Below, in pieces: positions 12,150 through 24,513 of a stretch of DNA of 64,000 nt. A model generated the notes under the pieces. That model made no database searches. It had not been told where the DNA came from and saw only the letters and a list, made by a program, of their open reading frames with translations. The DNA is from Sipunculus nudus (lineage: Eukaryota; Annelida; Sipuncula; Golfingiida; Sipunculidae). The stretch lies in NCBI GenBank assembly GCA_026874595.1, contig CM049320.1, positions 18,674,988 to 18,738,987 on the forward strand. Reading direction: 5' to 3'. Position numbers and translations under genes: made by a program. The first letter of the stretch is position 1; each line of letters begins with the position of its first letter.

Positions 12150-13021
12150 ATAATGTATACATATCTGCTATATCATGATCTTGCCAATACGAAATTAATT
12201 TGCAAATATTTTGTTGCTCATTCTAAAAGTATACATATGTGCATGTCAGAAGTGCTTCGACCGGTGATGCTTCATATTGTACAAAAAAGCTGCAATCAAA
12301 CTTGAACAACTTTTTAGGGTTCTTTTTGAGCAGCTGACACTGAGCAAAACATATTATCCACTTACAAAATGTGTTCCCTTCTTATCTACTTCATAATTAG
12401 AATGGCTTGAAAAAAATATTAAAATGGACACAAGCTTAATCCGCAAACCCACCCGGACTGACAAATATTAAAATTTCATCAAATTCCTGTGACATTACGA
12501 TCGGATGTGTCTAAACTTAAAATGTTTATAATCATGCTGATTCAAATATAATGTCTTAATATATACTAGTTATTAACAGTCGTGTATTTATGGAAAGTCG
12601 CTTGAATCACTAATAAGATAATCTTTTCTTAAAGAAATTTATATAAATTACAAACAATGTTTATCTAAACATTTTCCTTTCTGAGCACTGACCCAGTATT
12701 TAGATTACCAGTAACTCGTGATTAATATGGATATACACGGTTTAAGCATCCAAACGCCTGCCCAAGTGTTTTGACGTCGACAGGGATAGGGGTAGGGTCG
12801 GGTTGTTAGATAGTATACAGTTCTACACAAAACAAAAATAGATGAGCTAGCACGTTTGCATCTATTAACGATAAATTGCCGACAAAAGAGTAAAAGGGAT
12901 GGTAGTGTGATCATTGCAGCTGGTGGGCTTCACTGCTTAATTGACCACATTCCCATGTCTCCCGATTAGTAACGCAATTACGGCTCATTGCACCAGGTAG
13001 TACGTTACATTTTATTTGTAT
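12148..13021. other. No gene recognised
   Basis: AT-rich with only short open frames. A GC-richer patch at 12750-12800 has no recognisable signal. Confidence 0.4.
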
Positions 13022-13022
13022 G

Positions 13023-13083
<61 letters not shown>
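13022..13083. repeat. (TA)n microsatellite
   Basis: A TA tract with one TAAA interruption near 13030, followed by a short TG run (13084-13098). Confidence 0.95.
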
Positions 13084-13086
<3 letters not shown>

Positions 13087-13310
13087 TGTGTGTGTGTCTT
13101 GGTACAAATGGCAATCTGGCAATGGCCAGTATTCAGTACAGATCGCAATTGTGATTTGTACTTTCAGTAACTGTACTGGGATATATGTACTGGTACAACT
13201 GACAATTGTACCAAAGTGTTCTGAGCGTAATGAATGTTTAACAAACATGTGAGGTGACAACTTTCAGTTTAGTCTTAATGCATTAGATAAAGCATTTTGA
13301 AGTTAATATT

Positions 13311-14005
13311 TTAATATTATATATTGAATAAATTTCCAACATGGATATTGTTATTATATATTGTATACATTTCATTTACTCTGATTACATTAAATAAATC
13401 CAGTATTGAATAAAATAACAGCAAGAACATTCTTACCGGAAATGGATTGATTTATTCTTCATTCATAAAATAAATCAATATTGGTGTAAATAAGCCATTC
13501 ATAAATTCTGTAAAATCACAGCATAAACATTATTATGAAAAGTAGTGAATTTATTTTTAATGCATTCGACGAAGATTTTTTTGTAGTTGACATGATTTTT
13601 TAAAACTACTCAAGTGGGACAAATCCTCATTGATCTTGTAACTCTATAACTGATTAAAAAGAGGAGACGTTATAACTGTGCTATGACCGTGTATGGGGTG
13701 TGAAACTACTCAGCCTGGGTTGCTTGGTCTAGGTCTAGTATACCTATGACTTATACAGGAATTACTCATCTTCGTGTTATAATTATATAAACATTCAATA
13801 TATTGGGCTTGTTGTTGTGCGGCAGTGTGTGCTAGAATAGACTTTTAATGAATATGGATATATGTCAAACAATGCTTTATTCAATGTATAGCGAATAACA
13901 AACGTGTCTTCTTCAAAAACGTATGATCGAATGTGTTCAGAATAAGAGAAACTTATCTATGTCCCAAAAATATCCATGTTGGGAATTTATTCAATATATA
14001 ATTTG
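13311..14005. repeat. Region bounded by a ~38-bp inverted repeat
   Basis: The arm at about 13313-13350 (core ATTGAATAAATTTCCAACAT) reappears as its reverse complement at about 13967-14003. A second inverted pair (AATGCTTTAT..AATG at about 13280-13298 and 13870-13888) is not nested with the first, so a simple MITE is not proven. The interior holds several TTGAATAAA-type repeats. Confidence 0.4.
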
Positions 14006-17000
14006 ATATATTCACTTAAAAATCCCTTATTTCATGTTTTCAGGATAGATATACTTATTTATATCCTTTGTTCATATTTATGTTATGATTTGCTGAAATT
14101 CAATATTGCCAACTCATATGTTTGTAAGCCATTAGAAAATTCCTAGTTTGACAGGTCCATGGTTAGACTCTATCGTTTATTAACATTATTTCCCTCATAC
14201 TATACTTAGTATAAGTTTAGTACAAGTTAAAGATTTTAAAATACTTAAATTTAAAGTTTGAATAATTTTGGATAGACTTCAGTAGCTTACAGATTATTAT
14301 AAAACAGGATATCTGGTGATCCAATTTGTTACCAGTATCGTCTATGAAACCAACCAATGAAACTTAAACAATGTAATCCTGGTCAGCTTATGATTTAGTA
14401 GAATGGTCATGTGACTTAGACCTTTTATGCAGGTACTCACGAAAAAACAAGGTTGACAAAAAATTCGGGGAATCTTGGACATCAAGATATCTAGCTTATA
14501 ATGCTCATAGTCAACTGAATTATCTGATAATGTCAAAGCGAGCATCTGAACACGATGTCGATGAGGGTGACTCAGAGGTGCAGTTGGCACCAACCAAGGG
14601 CCAGCAAGAATTAAAAAAGGGAGCAAAACAGAAACTGGCTCGAAAAAACAAATTGAAAAGTGGGCTATTTGTAGTTAATCAGAGCACTACAGCTGCTGCT
14701 CATGAATAGGGGTTTTTCTAATCAAGAACGTTAAATGTGTTAGATATTGTCTGATCGATGATGGGTAGCCTGAGCGCTACGGGTGTGTATTGAATAAACC
14801 CTCATTTCCCAAATATACTACTGACTTGCTTTATGACTCAGTGAACAGTTGGAGGTGTAAATAAATTAGAAGAATTATTTGAAATCAATTGAATTTGCAT
14901 CATCAACTTCTCATCGAGCCTTAGTATCCTAGGAGACGAGGGGTACCCTGCCTAAGACTAGAGCGCCTGAGGCTCATATCAGGATCCTCTCTCTCCGGGG
15001 CTCAATTTATTTGGGGCTGAATGTTTCAAGTACGGTTTTTTCGAGAACCGATTGTGGTTGCGACGAGTGTGTCTAAATCTCGACCGTAGTTTAACAGATA
15101 CCTTGAAAACTCTTTAATCTGTAGTGATAGCCTGAGTTCTGAGGCAGTGATGGAATCATAACTATTTCATTTAAATGACTCGCGTTTGTATTTATGCATA
15201 TGTCTCTGAAAGAAAATTAGACGTGACAACCCGACTCCGTAGGCAATCGGATAGTTGGGCTGGTAAACCTACGCGAGTCTTGTTACAAGTTATATCTAGG
15301 AATGTATCGCAGTGGTCTTGTATCAGGTTGATTTCTTTTTATCCTGGTAAACGTCCAATAATCTCAATATTATGCTAAAAATAATAAAAATACACAATAG
15401 TATACATGTGAGCTCAAAACCCAAACTGAAGCACCGTCTCCATGGACAAGGGTCATTTTCTGTATCGCCTGCAAGCTGCCTGCGCCCTGTAACCCGTGCG
15501 AACAATGCTTGTGTTCATGCGGTGATAAATGCAACAAACACGCCAAAGAGTTTTCCAATGTGCTGGGTTAAAATGGAACTTTTCTCGCTCATGTTTGTTA
15601 TTATTAGAAAGTACACAAAAAATCCTAATGATTGGTTTGGATTATGTTGATTGACAGTTTACCTGTATGCCATAAAGCATTATCATCAATGGCAAAAATA
15701 TTTGCATCTTCATTAATGCGTTCCTCAGACATAGATGTAATGACACTGTGGCGCTAGTAATATGGTCGTAATGCCAGAGGGGCGATATGACGCTAAAGAA
15801 AATATGCACATAGGATTGATTTGGGGCTCTTTCTATCTCACTAGAGAAATTTTACTTGCACTAAGCATTACATCATAGGGTATGGCACTAAAACCTCCTG
15901 ATAATAGAGTATATGTTTGTATAATTTACCTAAGCAGGACACAGTTATAAGAATCATTTATAGAAACATTTCAACATAAATATCTGTATATTGGACTTAT
16001 ATACCAGTCATGGGGTTAATATGAGTGTAAAACGTAATGCTCTCAGACAGGGTTGATATATTGGGTAACGATTTACACATTTTGTATTTAAAATTTGATT
16101 TTATATTGTGTCAAGTGTTACCCTAAGGGAAAAGGAATGGACCATGTTGATAGTTTAAACTTTCTAGGAGGTATACTTATTCTGAAGAAAATGGTTTACT
16201 GCATAAGAAAATATTTTCAGACCTTTTCCGAACTTCAAAAGTTTTTGTGGACGTGATTGGTTTTAAAATGATACAAGTCATGAAAAAATGGAGATACAGA
16301 AATTTTAACATTCAAAATAATTATTTCTCTAGGCAAAGGCATTTACGTGCCAAAAATAAACAAACTGTCATATAAGAGACATAAATAAACAAACTGTCAT
16401 ATAAGAGACAAGCCTGTTAAAGCAAATGGGCAACCATAGAAAAATCCCTTGCAAAGGGCCCATCATGCAAGGTGCAACTGAGAGCAACTGGTATAAATAA
16501 TTGGTATAGTCAACTAAATTTCAACGAAAACGGCTGCACATGGTAAAATCCGTAAAGCAAATTTCACAGAACTGTCGGAGTCGAGGCAAATGGGATACCA
16601 ATCCATAAAATCTGCAGTTGTGCCAGACATGTTACATTCCATACCCTATAGGTAGTTATACTGTTAGGCTCAGTAGAGAAACTGAAGGCAATACTCTAGC
16701 TGTGTGTACTAGATCGGTCACATGAAGTATTGGTGCGAGTTAAAGCATCTTGCCACTTCACTTTGGCAAGTGTTAAAGACACTGCATTTAAATTTAAATT
16801 GGGAGAACTGAATTTTAAAATGGTTCCTATTCTTGCGCAGTTAAAGAAATACACTTCAGAAAAGACAACTTAATAAAGGCAACACATGCATCAGTCAATT
16901 AAGCCTTTTGTTACCCTTAAAATTAATTGGTCCTTTATAATAAGAAGAACTACTTTCGGAAAGCCCTGATATTGGGCGGAGAACCTAACTTACTTCTGAT

Positions 17001-18365
17001 TCTAGGACACTCCAATGGTCACTGCTAGGCTAGCATGCATTGACTAGTAACAGAAGATAGAGGTAAGTCAAATTACGGGATGGCGAGAACTGCTTCGTCT
17101 TCAGACCATCCTAATCAGATGACATGTTACCATGAGACCTATATGCTTGCCACCTACAAACATGCTTTGTCATTGGCCGCCAAACTGGAGATACCTGTTC
17201 CAAATTATGGAAGTCAACATGCATGTCAACTGGAAAAAAATATGGAAGTCCATTCAAGCCCTGGCCTAAAGAATCTGTCTCGATTTCACAAAATACTAAT
17301 TTCCTTGTTGCGCGTAACACATCTTAATAATACAACAATAAATTAAGATATTCAGCTAATCGCCGGGTTGCGATTTTGGTTGATCAGCTGGACAATGCCG
17401 CTGACACGACACAGACAGGACAAGAGGCAACACCGACGGACCGGTAAACTGTTCAAAAGAAAATGTTACTTGACCTGTACCACCGTTTAGTTCACAGGCC
17501 GCTTTCATCGGGAGTGGGGGGGGGGGGGTATATGTAATGGCTACATATTAAAGCGGACCAAATCGTTAAACCAGAGAAGCTTGATTTATCTACAGACTGG
17601 ACAAATTAAGGCCGATTGCTCTTATGGTCAACACACAAACCGCAATTAGGATCACAGTTGTTTTTTTCCCTGATAATTCACATATACTTTTAGTTCACAA
17701 AGGTGGTAGCAGTAGTAGTAGTATTAATGTTAGTATTAGTATAAGTATTATTTTTATTATAAACATTAGGCCTTAAGTTCTATATAGATATATTAGGCCA
17801 CTGACATACATTTTATTATCAGGGGGCCCTCTTGCCCCTTCACAGGTGTAATCAGTCCTTTATTATTATCATTGGTCTCAGGCGGCCATTTGAAACCTAT
17901 CCATATTATGGTATTTTTTTAGTAATGGATGCAAAACTGAAGTATTCCTAGAGTTTCACCACATATGTGTCTTCACTCTTCTGTCAATCCATTTAGTTTT
18001 AAAGAGGGTTCTTCAGGCCCTTCAGACTTGTTATTGTCATTAAGTCTCAGGTCCGCAACAGGCCGTTTTATGGTTTGTTTAAAGACATCAAATGTTGCAT
18101 GTGTCATAGGTCTTTACATATACTCTAATGAAGGACCCCAAGTTTGACTCCATAAAGGTAGGTCTTATCTTCAGGACTTGAACATGGTTGCACTTAGCTG
18201 ATAATCAGGCTCTGGAAATTTAATCAGAGGAGCCGAAAGTAAAAACCCTCAGCCTAACTGTATTAATATGCCCAATATTTATTTTTATCATAAGGTCACC
18301 ACCAGCAATATCTATATGTTCGCCACGTGTTATTACTCTTTAATGGTTTATCATATAGTTAATGG
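14006..18365. other. No gene recognised; short repeats noted
   Basis: This is mostly unique AT-rich DNA with open frames of at most 94 codons. A 29-bp direct tandem duplication lies at 16356-16409 (core AAACAAACTGTCATATAAGA). A G homopolymer lies at 17516-17528 and an AGT/ATT-rich stretch at 17708-17760. Segment 15690-15745 shares the phrase AAAATATTTGCATC with 21065-21130, which points to an unnamed dispersed repeat. GC-richer stretches at 14930-15130 and 15410-15560 have no recognisable coding signature. Confidence 0.35.
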
Positions 18366-18982
18366 GTTTGTTGGTTATTGCTTCCCGGAAACATTCGATT
18401 CCGGCAAGCATGTTGGTCAGTTGCGTATATTTGTTGCTTGCCGGAATAAAAAATTCGGTAAGCATGTTGATCAGTTCCGTATGCTTGTTTATTTGTTTGC
18501 AACACGCATTCAGTCCGGCCCTGTATTTTTTCACTCCGTGCCTGTGAATTAGGCCCACACGGTTGCTAAGTGCGGTGGCCATGGAAGCTAATTGGCTGTG
18601 TAACGTATCCTCGCATTTCTCACATCGCCCTGTCCCGTTAAAATCTATTGCTTACCGGAATCAGAGATTTGGCCATATTCTGACATAATCATGTTGACCT
18701 ATTTTAGTCTCCTGTTCATTGTTCATAATAAAAAATAATAATTTGATATTGATCTATTTCTCTTTCAACGTCCGGCAAGCCCTCGACCTAGGCTGTCTAG
18801 TTTGTGTGTTTGTCTGTTTGTTTGTCCGTCTGCGCTCTACAGGTCGCGATTTTGCACCAATTGTTTTCAAACTTTCAGGGTTGATGGATAACCAAAATAC
18901 CTGGTAAACCATTGTTTTTAGTCAACAAAGGTCAAAGGTCAAGGTAAAACAGTTTTTCCTTCATATCTTTGTCACTATTTAG
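18366..18982 (+). repeat. Composite dispersed repeat, head portion (left of the foldback element)
   Basis: This stretch contains the phrases CCGGCAAGC and CCTCGACCTA..GTCTAG followed by TGTGTGTTTGTCTGTTTG, then CTCTACAGGTCGC and a GGTCAAAGGTCAAGG block. The same order is present at 21400-21600, 27070-27250 and 30425-30600. It is interrupted at 18982 by the foldback element and resumes at 19605. Confidence 0.75.
18929..18941 (+). promoter_or_regulatory. Perfect DR1 nuclear-receptor-type site in the composite repeat
   Basis: AGGTCAAAGGTCA is two AGGTCA half-sites spaced by one base. Degenerate versions lie at the homologous places in other copies (about 21566, 27233 and 30573). The call is motif-based only. 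Confidence 0.35.
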
Positions 18983-19604
18983 TGGTTATCCATAAGTGCG
19001 TTGTGCGTATCCGTAATCCGCATGCGTAGTCCGTATGCGTAGTCCGTATCCGCGAAGTTCGTAGTCTATGAGTACGTATAAGTTTGGTCCTAACTCCGTA
19101 TTTATAGGTGCTCAATAGCTGTTTTTCTTTTTTTTAGCAATCCATTTCACCTTATATTTATTGTACATTTGTATATATTGGCATCAAAAGTTAATATAAT
19201 TAAGATAATAAAAATTCTAAAAGATCATAATTAGTAATATTTTATACGCGACAGTGATGTTTACACTTCAGTCATCTAAAATCATATTGTCTGTGATAAA
19301 GATAGGAAAATAAAATTCAGCCAAATGCCAATGTTTGGTTTCATGGAAAATTAATGCAAGAAATGACATTCATTCCAGTTGGAAATAGAGACTTTGCGTA
19401 AAACCTGAAATCGACACGATGATTGGTATGCGTAGTGCGCAACGTGCGGATACAAAATACGTATACGAACAACGCATACGTACTACACATGACGATAAAT
19501 GGAAACGGCCCAGTCTAAAGTCTACAAAACGATTTTTGCGGACTACGCATGCATACTACGCATACGGACTACGGATACGAACTACGCACTTATGGAAAAG
19601 CACC
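18983..19604. mobile_element. 622-bp foldback/MITE-like element inserted in the composite repeat
   Basis: The left end TGGTTATCCATAAGTGCG pairs with the reverse complement of the right end, which reads GGTGCTTTTCCATAAGTGCG. Both ends continue inward with iterated CGTATCCGTAGTCCG and GTATGCGTAG units. TTTAG flanks both sides (18978-18982 and 19605-19609), a 5-bp target duplication. The uninterrupted site exists in a sister copy near 30640-30650 (ATTAGTCGTATCTAC). No transposase is present. The superfamily is unassigned because a 5-bp duplication with these ends is not diagnostic. Confidence 0.8.
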
Positions 19605-20780
19605 TTTAGTCGTATCTACTTCAACTGTAGCTCATTTTAATCGAAATTCCAAGGCCTTTCTTCTGGTGTGAAGCTGCATCAAATTTCCTGTAACCATGGT
19701 TACGCATTTTCGGGGAAAAGTAATGATATTCGAAAATAAATGGACAAATTTTTTCTAACTTTGTCAGTTTTAACGCTAGGGAGGTCTAGATTTTTGCTGT
19801 AGGTTGCGTTTAATAAGTACTACAAAATTGGTTAAAGTCTCGCAATATCTGGTACAATACCTCGTCAAACGAGATATTTCGATATTTCATTCATATTGCC
19901 CTAGGCTCCGCAGTTTAGCAAGAATATATTTGAAACTGACATATCATAAGGCCAACACTAGTGTCTCGAAAGTGATTTTTGTCTTTTTTTAATACGGCCA
20001 CTTGGGGCCGATGGATGAGAACCTCCCAAACATATCATTTTTTTGCAATATCTCCAAAACAAATACTATAAACCACAATTACATAAACTATAACTTATTT
20101 CCTTCCTTTGATTCTTCTACATAAGCTGCTTAAGTCACCTGGTCTCAATCGTGTGTCACTTTGTTAGTGTGTCTGTTTGTTTGTCAGTTGTCCCAAAATT
20201 TCGCCTGCTCGTTGGTTTGCGTCTCACACATAGCATTCTACAGGCCACAATTTTGCAGGAAACCTTCTGAAACCGGTACATCTTATGCATTACACTAATA
20301 TATCGAAAGTAATTTGTCACTTTCCGGAAATCGTCTGTAAGGGGCGCTGGACTTAACCTCCCCATCATATCATGTTTTAGGAATATCTCCAAAAGTATAA
20401 GCTTCAATTACATAAACTTTAGCTTATTTTCTTCCGTTTAGCCTTCTCAATAACCCGATTGCGTCATCTGGCCTCAATCTTGTGTCACTTTGTCAGTATG
20501 TCTGAATTTTTCAGTTGTCCTCAAGTTTGGCTGCTTGCTAGATCTTGCGTCTTACAGTTAGCGATCTTGAGGACACAGTTTTGCAGGAATTCTTTTGAAA
20601 TTAGTACATCTTATTTCTTACACTTATATCTCAAAAGTAATTTCAATTTTCGGGATATGGCCGCTAGGGGAAGCTGCGGTAGAACCTCCACAACATATCA
20701 TTTTTTGGCCACATCTCGAAAACTATAAACCTTACCTACATAAACTATAGCTCATTTTGCACCCCTTTACCTAGCCGTGA
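19605..20780 (+). repeat. Composite repeat, continuation with ~320-bp monomers
   Basis: The sequence resumes at TTTAGTCGTATCTACTTCAA and includes the X-box-like palindrome (19690-19703), the CTCGTCAAACGAG hairpin (about 19860) and then monomers. Core variants lie at about 20000, 20341 (GGGGCGCTGG) and 20660. Each monomer contains a TGTGTCACTTTGT-type block (20155 and 20480). Confidence 0.75.
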
Positions 20781-21214
20781 CAAACACGACTCATTTAGGG
20801 CCCTCCTACTGAGTCGTGACACAAACCAAATTGAGGATCGCCTTGCAAGACCAGGCCACGCTTTATAACCGTATCTCCGCATTCAGTCAGCAGGCAGATC
20901 GCATGCTAACTCCCATACATGCAGAACAATATACGAATATTTTGGGTTATAACGGAATATGTAATACCTACATGTTAGGTGTCGTTTGAGAAATAAGAAA
21001 CTTATTAAAAGATCTAGCTGGTTTATTTGAAGTAAAACTATACTTGTTAGATATGAGGCGTTGTCAAAAATGACGAAAATATTTGCATCCTTATGGGGTC
21101 TTATAATACGTTTCTCAGAGTTAGATGTCCAGGCATTCTGGTAGGCCAGTGACCTGGCCATTATGTCAGAGGTCCGATCCGGCGCTACCCTTTACCTTGC
21201 CCACATGTTCTGTA
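20781..21214. other. Non-monomer insert or spacer in the array
   Basis: This stretch does not match the composite monomers. It contains a short inverted pair, GAGTCGTGAC near 20811 and GTCGTGTTTG-like sequence near 20790, and the dispersed AAAATATTTGCATC block at about 21080. No coding call is made. Confidence 0.4.
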
Positions 21215-22072
21215 ATCTGTTATCTCAGATGTGTCAGTATGTCTGTCTGTTTGTCTTTTGTTTTCAGCTTTATCTGCTAGCTTGTTGTTTTGTCTTATAT
21301 TTCATTCCAGAGGCCAAAACTTCTCTGCAATCGCTCTGAGAGTCATTCAAAAGATAGAAAACCGACAATATGTTCGTTCTGTCTGTGTTTGGCTGTCATT
21401 TCATCTTCCGGCAAGCGCTCGACCTATGGTCGTCTAGTCTGTGTGTTTGTGTGCTTGTTTGTCTGTGTGCGCTCTACAGGTCGCAATTTTGCAACTATCG
21501 CTTTCGAACTTACACAGTTGGTAGATTACCTAACGTCCTGGAAGTCTATTGTTTTTTGGTCGGTAAAGGTCAAAGATGAAGGTCAAAGTTATGAACACAT
21601 CTCAAAATAAATTTTTGTTCATATCTTCGTCATAAATAATCGTATTTACTTAAGCTATAGCTCATTTAAATCATAATTCCAAGGCCTTTCTTTTGATGTG
21701 CATGGAACTGAAATCTGTGACCATGGTAAAGCATTTTTTTGGGGAAAAGTCATGATATTCGAAAATAAGGGGTGTTACCACGTCAGTTTTTAAGCTACAG
21801 AAGTCTAGTTTTTTTTAAAGCTACAGAGGTCTAGTGTTATTTGATTATATTACGAGTGTCGCAATATCTCATACAGTATCTCGTGAAACGAGTTATTTCG
21901 AGATATCGCTTAGTGATAGCTTAGCGTCCACAAGTATGCAGTTATCATTTTCAAACTGATATATCTTATGTATTACACTAATATCTCGAAAGTAGTTTTT
22001 CATATTCCGGATATGGACGCTAGGGGGCGCTGAACTCGAACCTCCACAAGATATAATTTTTTTGGGCCATAT
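21215..22072 (+). repeat. Composite repeat copy, left flank of E1
   Basis: A second composite copy, with GGCAAGCGCTCGACCTATGG at about 21412, CTCTACAGGTCGC at about 21471, an X-box-like palindrome at 21717-21730, the hairpin near 21880 and the GGGGGCGCTG core at 22023. It stops within the phrase GGGCCATAT at 22072, where E1 is inserted. Confidence 0.8.
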
Positions 22073-22765
22073 TAGTCCATTAGCCAGAAGGGTGGTCAGT
22101 ACCATCGGAGGGAAATAATTCTCAATGTGGTATTTGGCAAGGTATCGACCCCTAGAGTTTGAAAATATGTGATAGCATTGCCTCGATGGTAGCTTTTTGT
22201 GTGTATCACCCTCTTTATATGCCAACCCTGAAACAAGTGTATTGCACCAACGGGGTAAACCATATTGGGGTAGGGGTAACTCTTTAGTATGAAACTTTTG
22301 AGATATTGAGAGTTGAACTATAAAAGACATACCATTAAAAAGTATATTAATTTTGCTTTTAAATGATATCAAATATGATGACGTTGATACATTTTTCAAG
22401 TGCAAGTATGAAAAATATTTAAATCTCTCATTGCTGAAACACTTTTCATTTGCATAAAGTATCTATAACAAGTAAGGTATAAGAAATATAACAGTTAGTA
22501 TTATTCTAAAGGAAGGAATGGGATCTTGGAATTAAATTGGTGTGCCATATGCTTTCTGTTGGACATTTGCGCCTATTGATACATGGTAGTAAATGTACTG
22601 GTGACGATCCTGTGCAGTGGCCATTTGTAGTGCAACGTTGGGATAGGTTTAACATTTTTGGTTGTAACATTCGTGATATTTAGAATAAAAATACAATGAC
22701 CTTTCTCTGGCAAGTTTATTTGATTTACATTTTAAAAAGACACTTAATATGACGACCCTGACTTT
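22073..22765 (-). repeat. E1 left inverted arm
   Basis: The reverse complement of this arm aligns with 25735-26455. Shared blocks include TTGATATCATTTAAAA, GGTATGTCTTTTA, TTACCCCTACCCC, GATACACAC.AAAGCTACCA and CCACTGCACA.GAT. Open frames in each arm (to 22405 on the minus strand, from 26121 on the plus strand) resemble each other because the DNA is shared. I do not treat them as genes. Confidence 0.75.
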
Positions 22766-22915
22766 TTTAAGGTCATAAAGGGGACAACGAGTGCAAATTT
22801 GATAAAGTGTAGGACCATACTATAGACTTGTAACCAGCTAAGTTTCAAAGCACATTTTTCTCACAGTTTTAATGGTCCATGATTAAAAGAAACCAATGAT
22901 TGAAATAAGTATTCT

Positions 22916-22918
<3 letters not shown>

Positions 22919-22970
<52 letters not shown>
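22919..22970. repeat. (TA)n microsatellite inside E1
   Basis: A TA tract in the E1 interior just beyond the left arm. Confidence 0.95.
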
Positions 22971-22973
<3 letters not shown>

Positions 22974-24232
22974 TTTTAGATTTTCTCCCTAACGCTGTTG
23001 AAAGCAATATGGCGGGGAGACATCAATGTATTTTTGGGTGCAAAATCAACCGCTATTTTTTCAGCATAATTATCGGTAGGAGGGTTGCCAGACCCGAAAA
23101 ATTCAACCCTTACCTTGTTCTTTGGGAGAAAATATTGTTTATGATTTAATTTTGTTCTCCAGACGATTGTGATTCTAAATCCGCTGAGTGCCAAGCTGGC
23201 TCCCTTAGCCAATTTTTATAAACGTTGATTGGAGAAAAGTGAAATCATAGTCAAATCTGTGTAATTTTCAGCGTATCTCATTAAGAACTCCTAGAGTAGT
23301 TTCTTCCGTATTTTTAGCTATTATTCTGAAACATGTTAATTACTTAATTTCTGAAAGCAGTAATTGAAGGTACAGAAAACGCCAGGCCTGTTACGTGCAG
23401 CAAGCCTGACTTCTCACTAACAGCATATTTGCAGTTTCTAAATATTTCGAATCGCAGTTTATGAAAACAGAAATGATCAATAGAACTAATTAAACCCTTA
23501 TGAAAAATATGCTGTTAGGGTTTTGATTATCAAGAAATCATTTCGGTTAATGATTGAAAACCAGTAAATTTAGCTGCATTAAAAAAATATACAAGGCTAT
23601 ACATTCCCACAAACTCTTTTTGTTATGAATTATAAATACAAATAAATCAATAATAAAACACACAGTTGTAAAAAAATCTGTCCACAGTGAGATATTTTTA
23701 TTTAACCTTTTATAAACCGCAGGATAAATATCCATCACGCTGGACGATTGATGAAATGAGAGGCTTTATTGATGTCTATTCACTTACAGGTATATCCAGA
23801 TAAAAGGCTTCAGGGAAGCCCGCAAAATACCTCATACATAAGTTATAGCATCCTTAAACTCTCCCTTTTGCAATAAATGAGGACAGTAAAGAATCTGTAT
23901 TTATTTCCAATGTACATTTAAGGAAAACAACAACTAATAAGAGTGTGCTCTGAGAGAGTAAGCACTATTATTATTTCATGTAAAAATTGAGCCGATTCAT
24001 TAGATGAAACTCTAGAGCCTGAATTAAAAAAAAGACCGAGCCCTAACGTTGGAGTGTCATAAATCATTTGTACCATCATATACAATAAAGCAACACATAT
24101 CGCTAGATCCATACACAAAGTGAACCATTTCCTAACGAAGGTCTTAAGCGGAAGTATTTCGACTTTAAGGAACACTGCTTTATCTGTGGTTAAACTAGCT
24201 TGTCACATGTCAGATTCCAAGCTTCCGAATAA

Positions 24233-24513
24233 ATGGCGGCCAATTTATCCATGTCGGAAAATAAACCAAAAAATTGGGTGAGTTTGTTTTAAAATCCAAA
24301 TTGTTTACAATATGTAATGAACGCAGCGATCAACTATCAGATGAGGTCCGAATATCTGGAGGGCCATCAAATTTCCATACTGCTGATACACTGTATTACG
24401 TGGAATGTTATTTACATTTCGTCAGTGCAAAGAATGTCGAGGCAGCAGTCATCTCTGTCTCAGAAAATATCAGAATCTCCAGCAGACATAGTATTTTGTC
24501 ATCTTCTAGGTAA
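24233..24513 (+). other. Exon-like segments inside E1 (possible captured gene)
   Basis: An ATG at 24233, in a GC-richer context (ATGGCGGCC), opens 15 codons that end at a consensus donor (TGG|GTGAGT, 24277/24278). A separate frame (24274-24513) ends at a second strong donor, TAG|GTAAGA, at about 24511. Candidate acceptors (CAG ending at 24326 or 24340) would give an intron of only about 50-63 nt, and neither keeps the reading phase, so the two segments cannot be joined with confidence. Further plus-strand frames follow to 25036 without a recognisable domain. On the minus strand, 22976-23212 also has a donor-like end (AAG|GTAAGG). The product is unknown. This may be a fragment of a host gene carried by E1 or simply chance. 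Confidence 0.2.
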
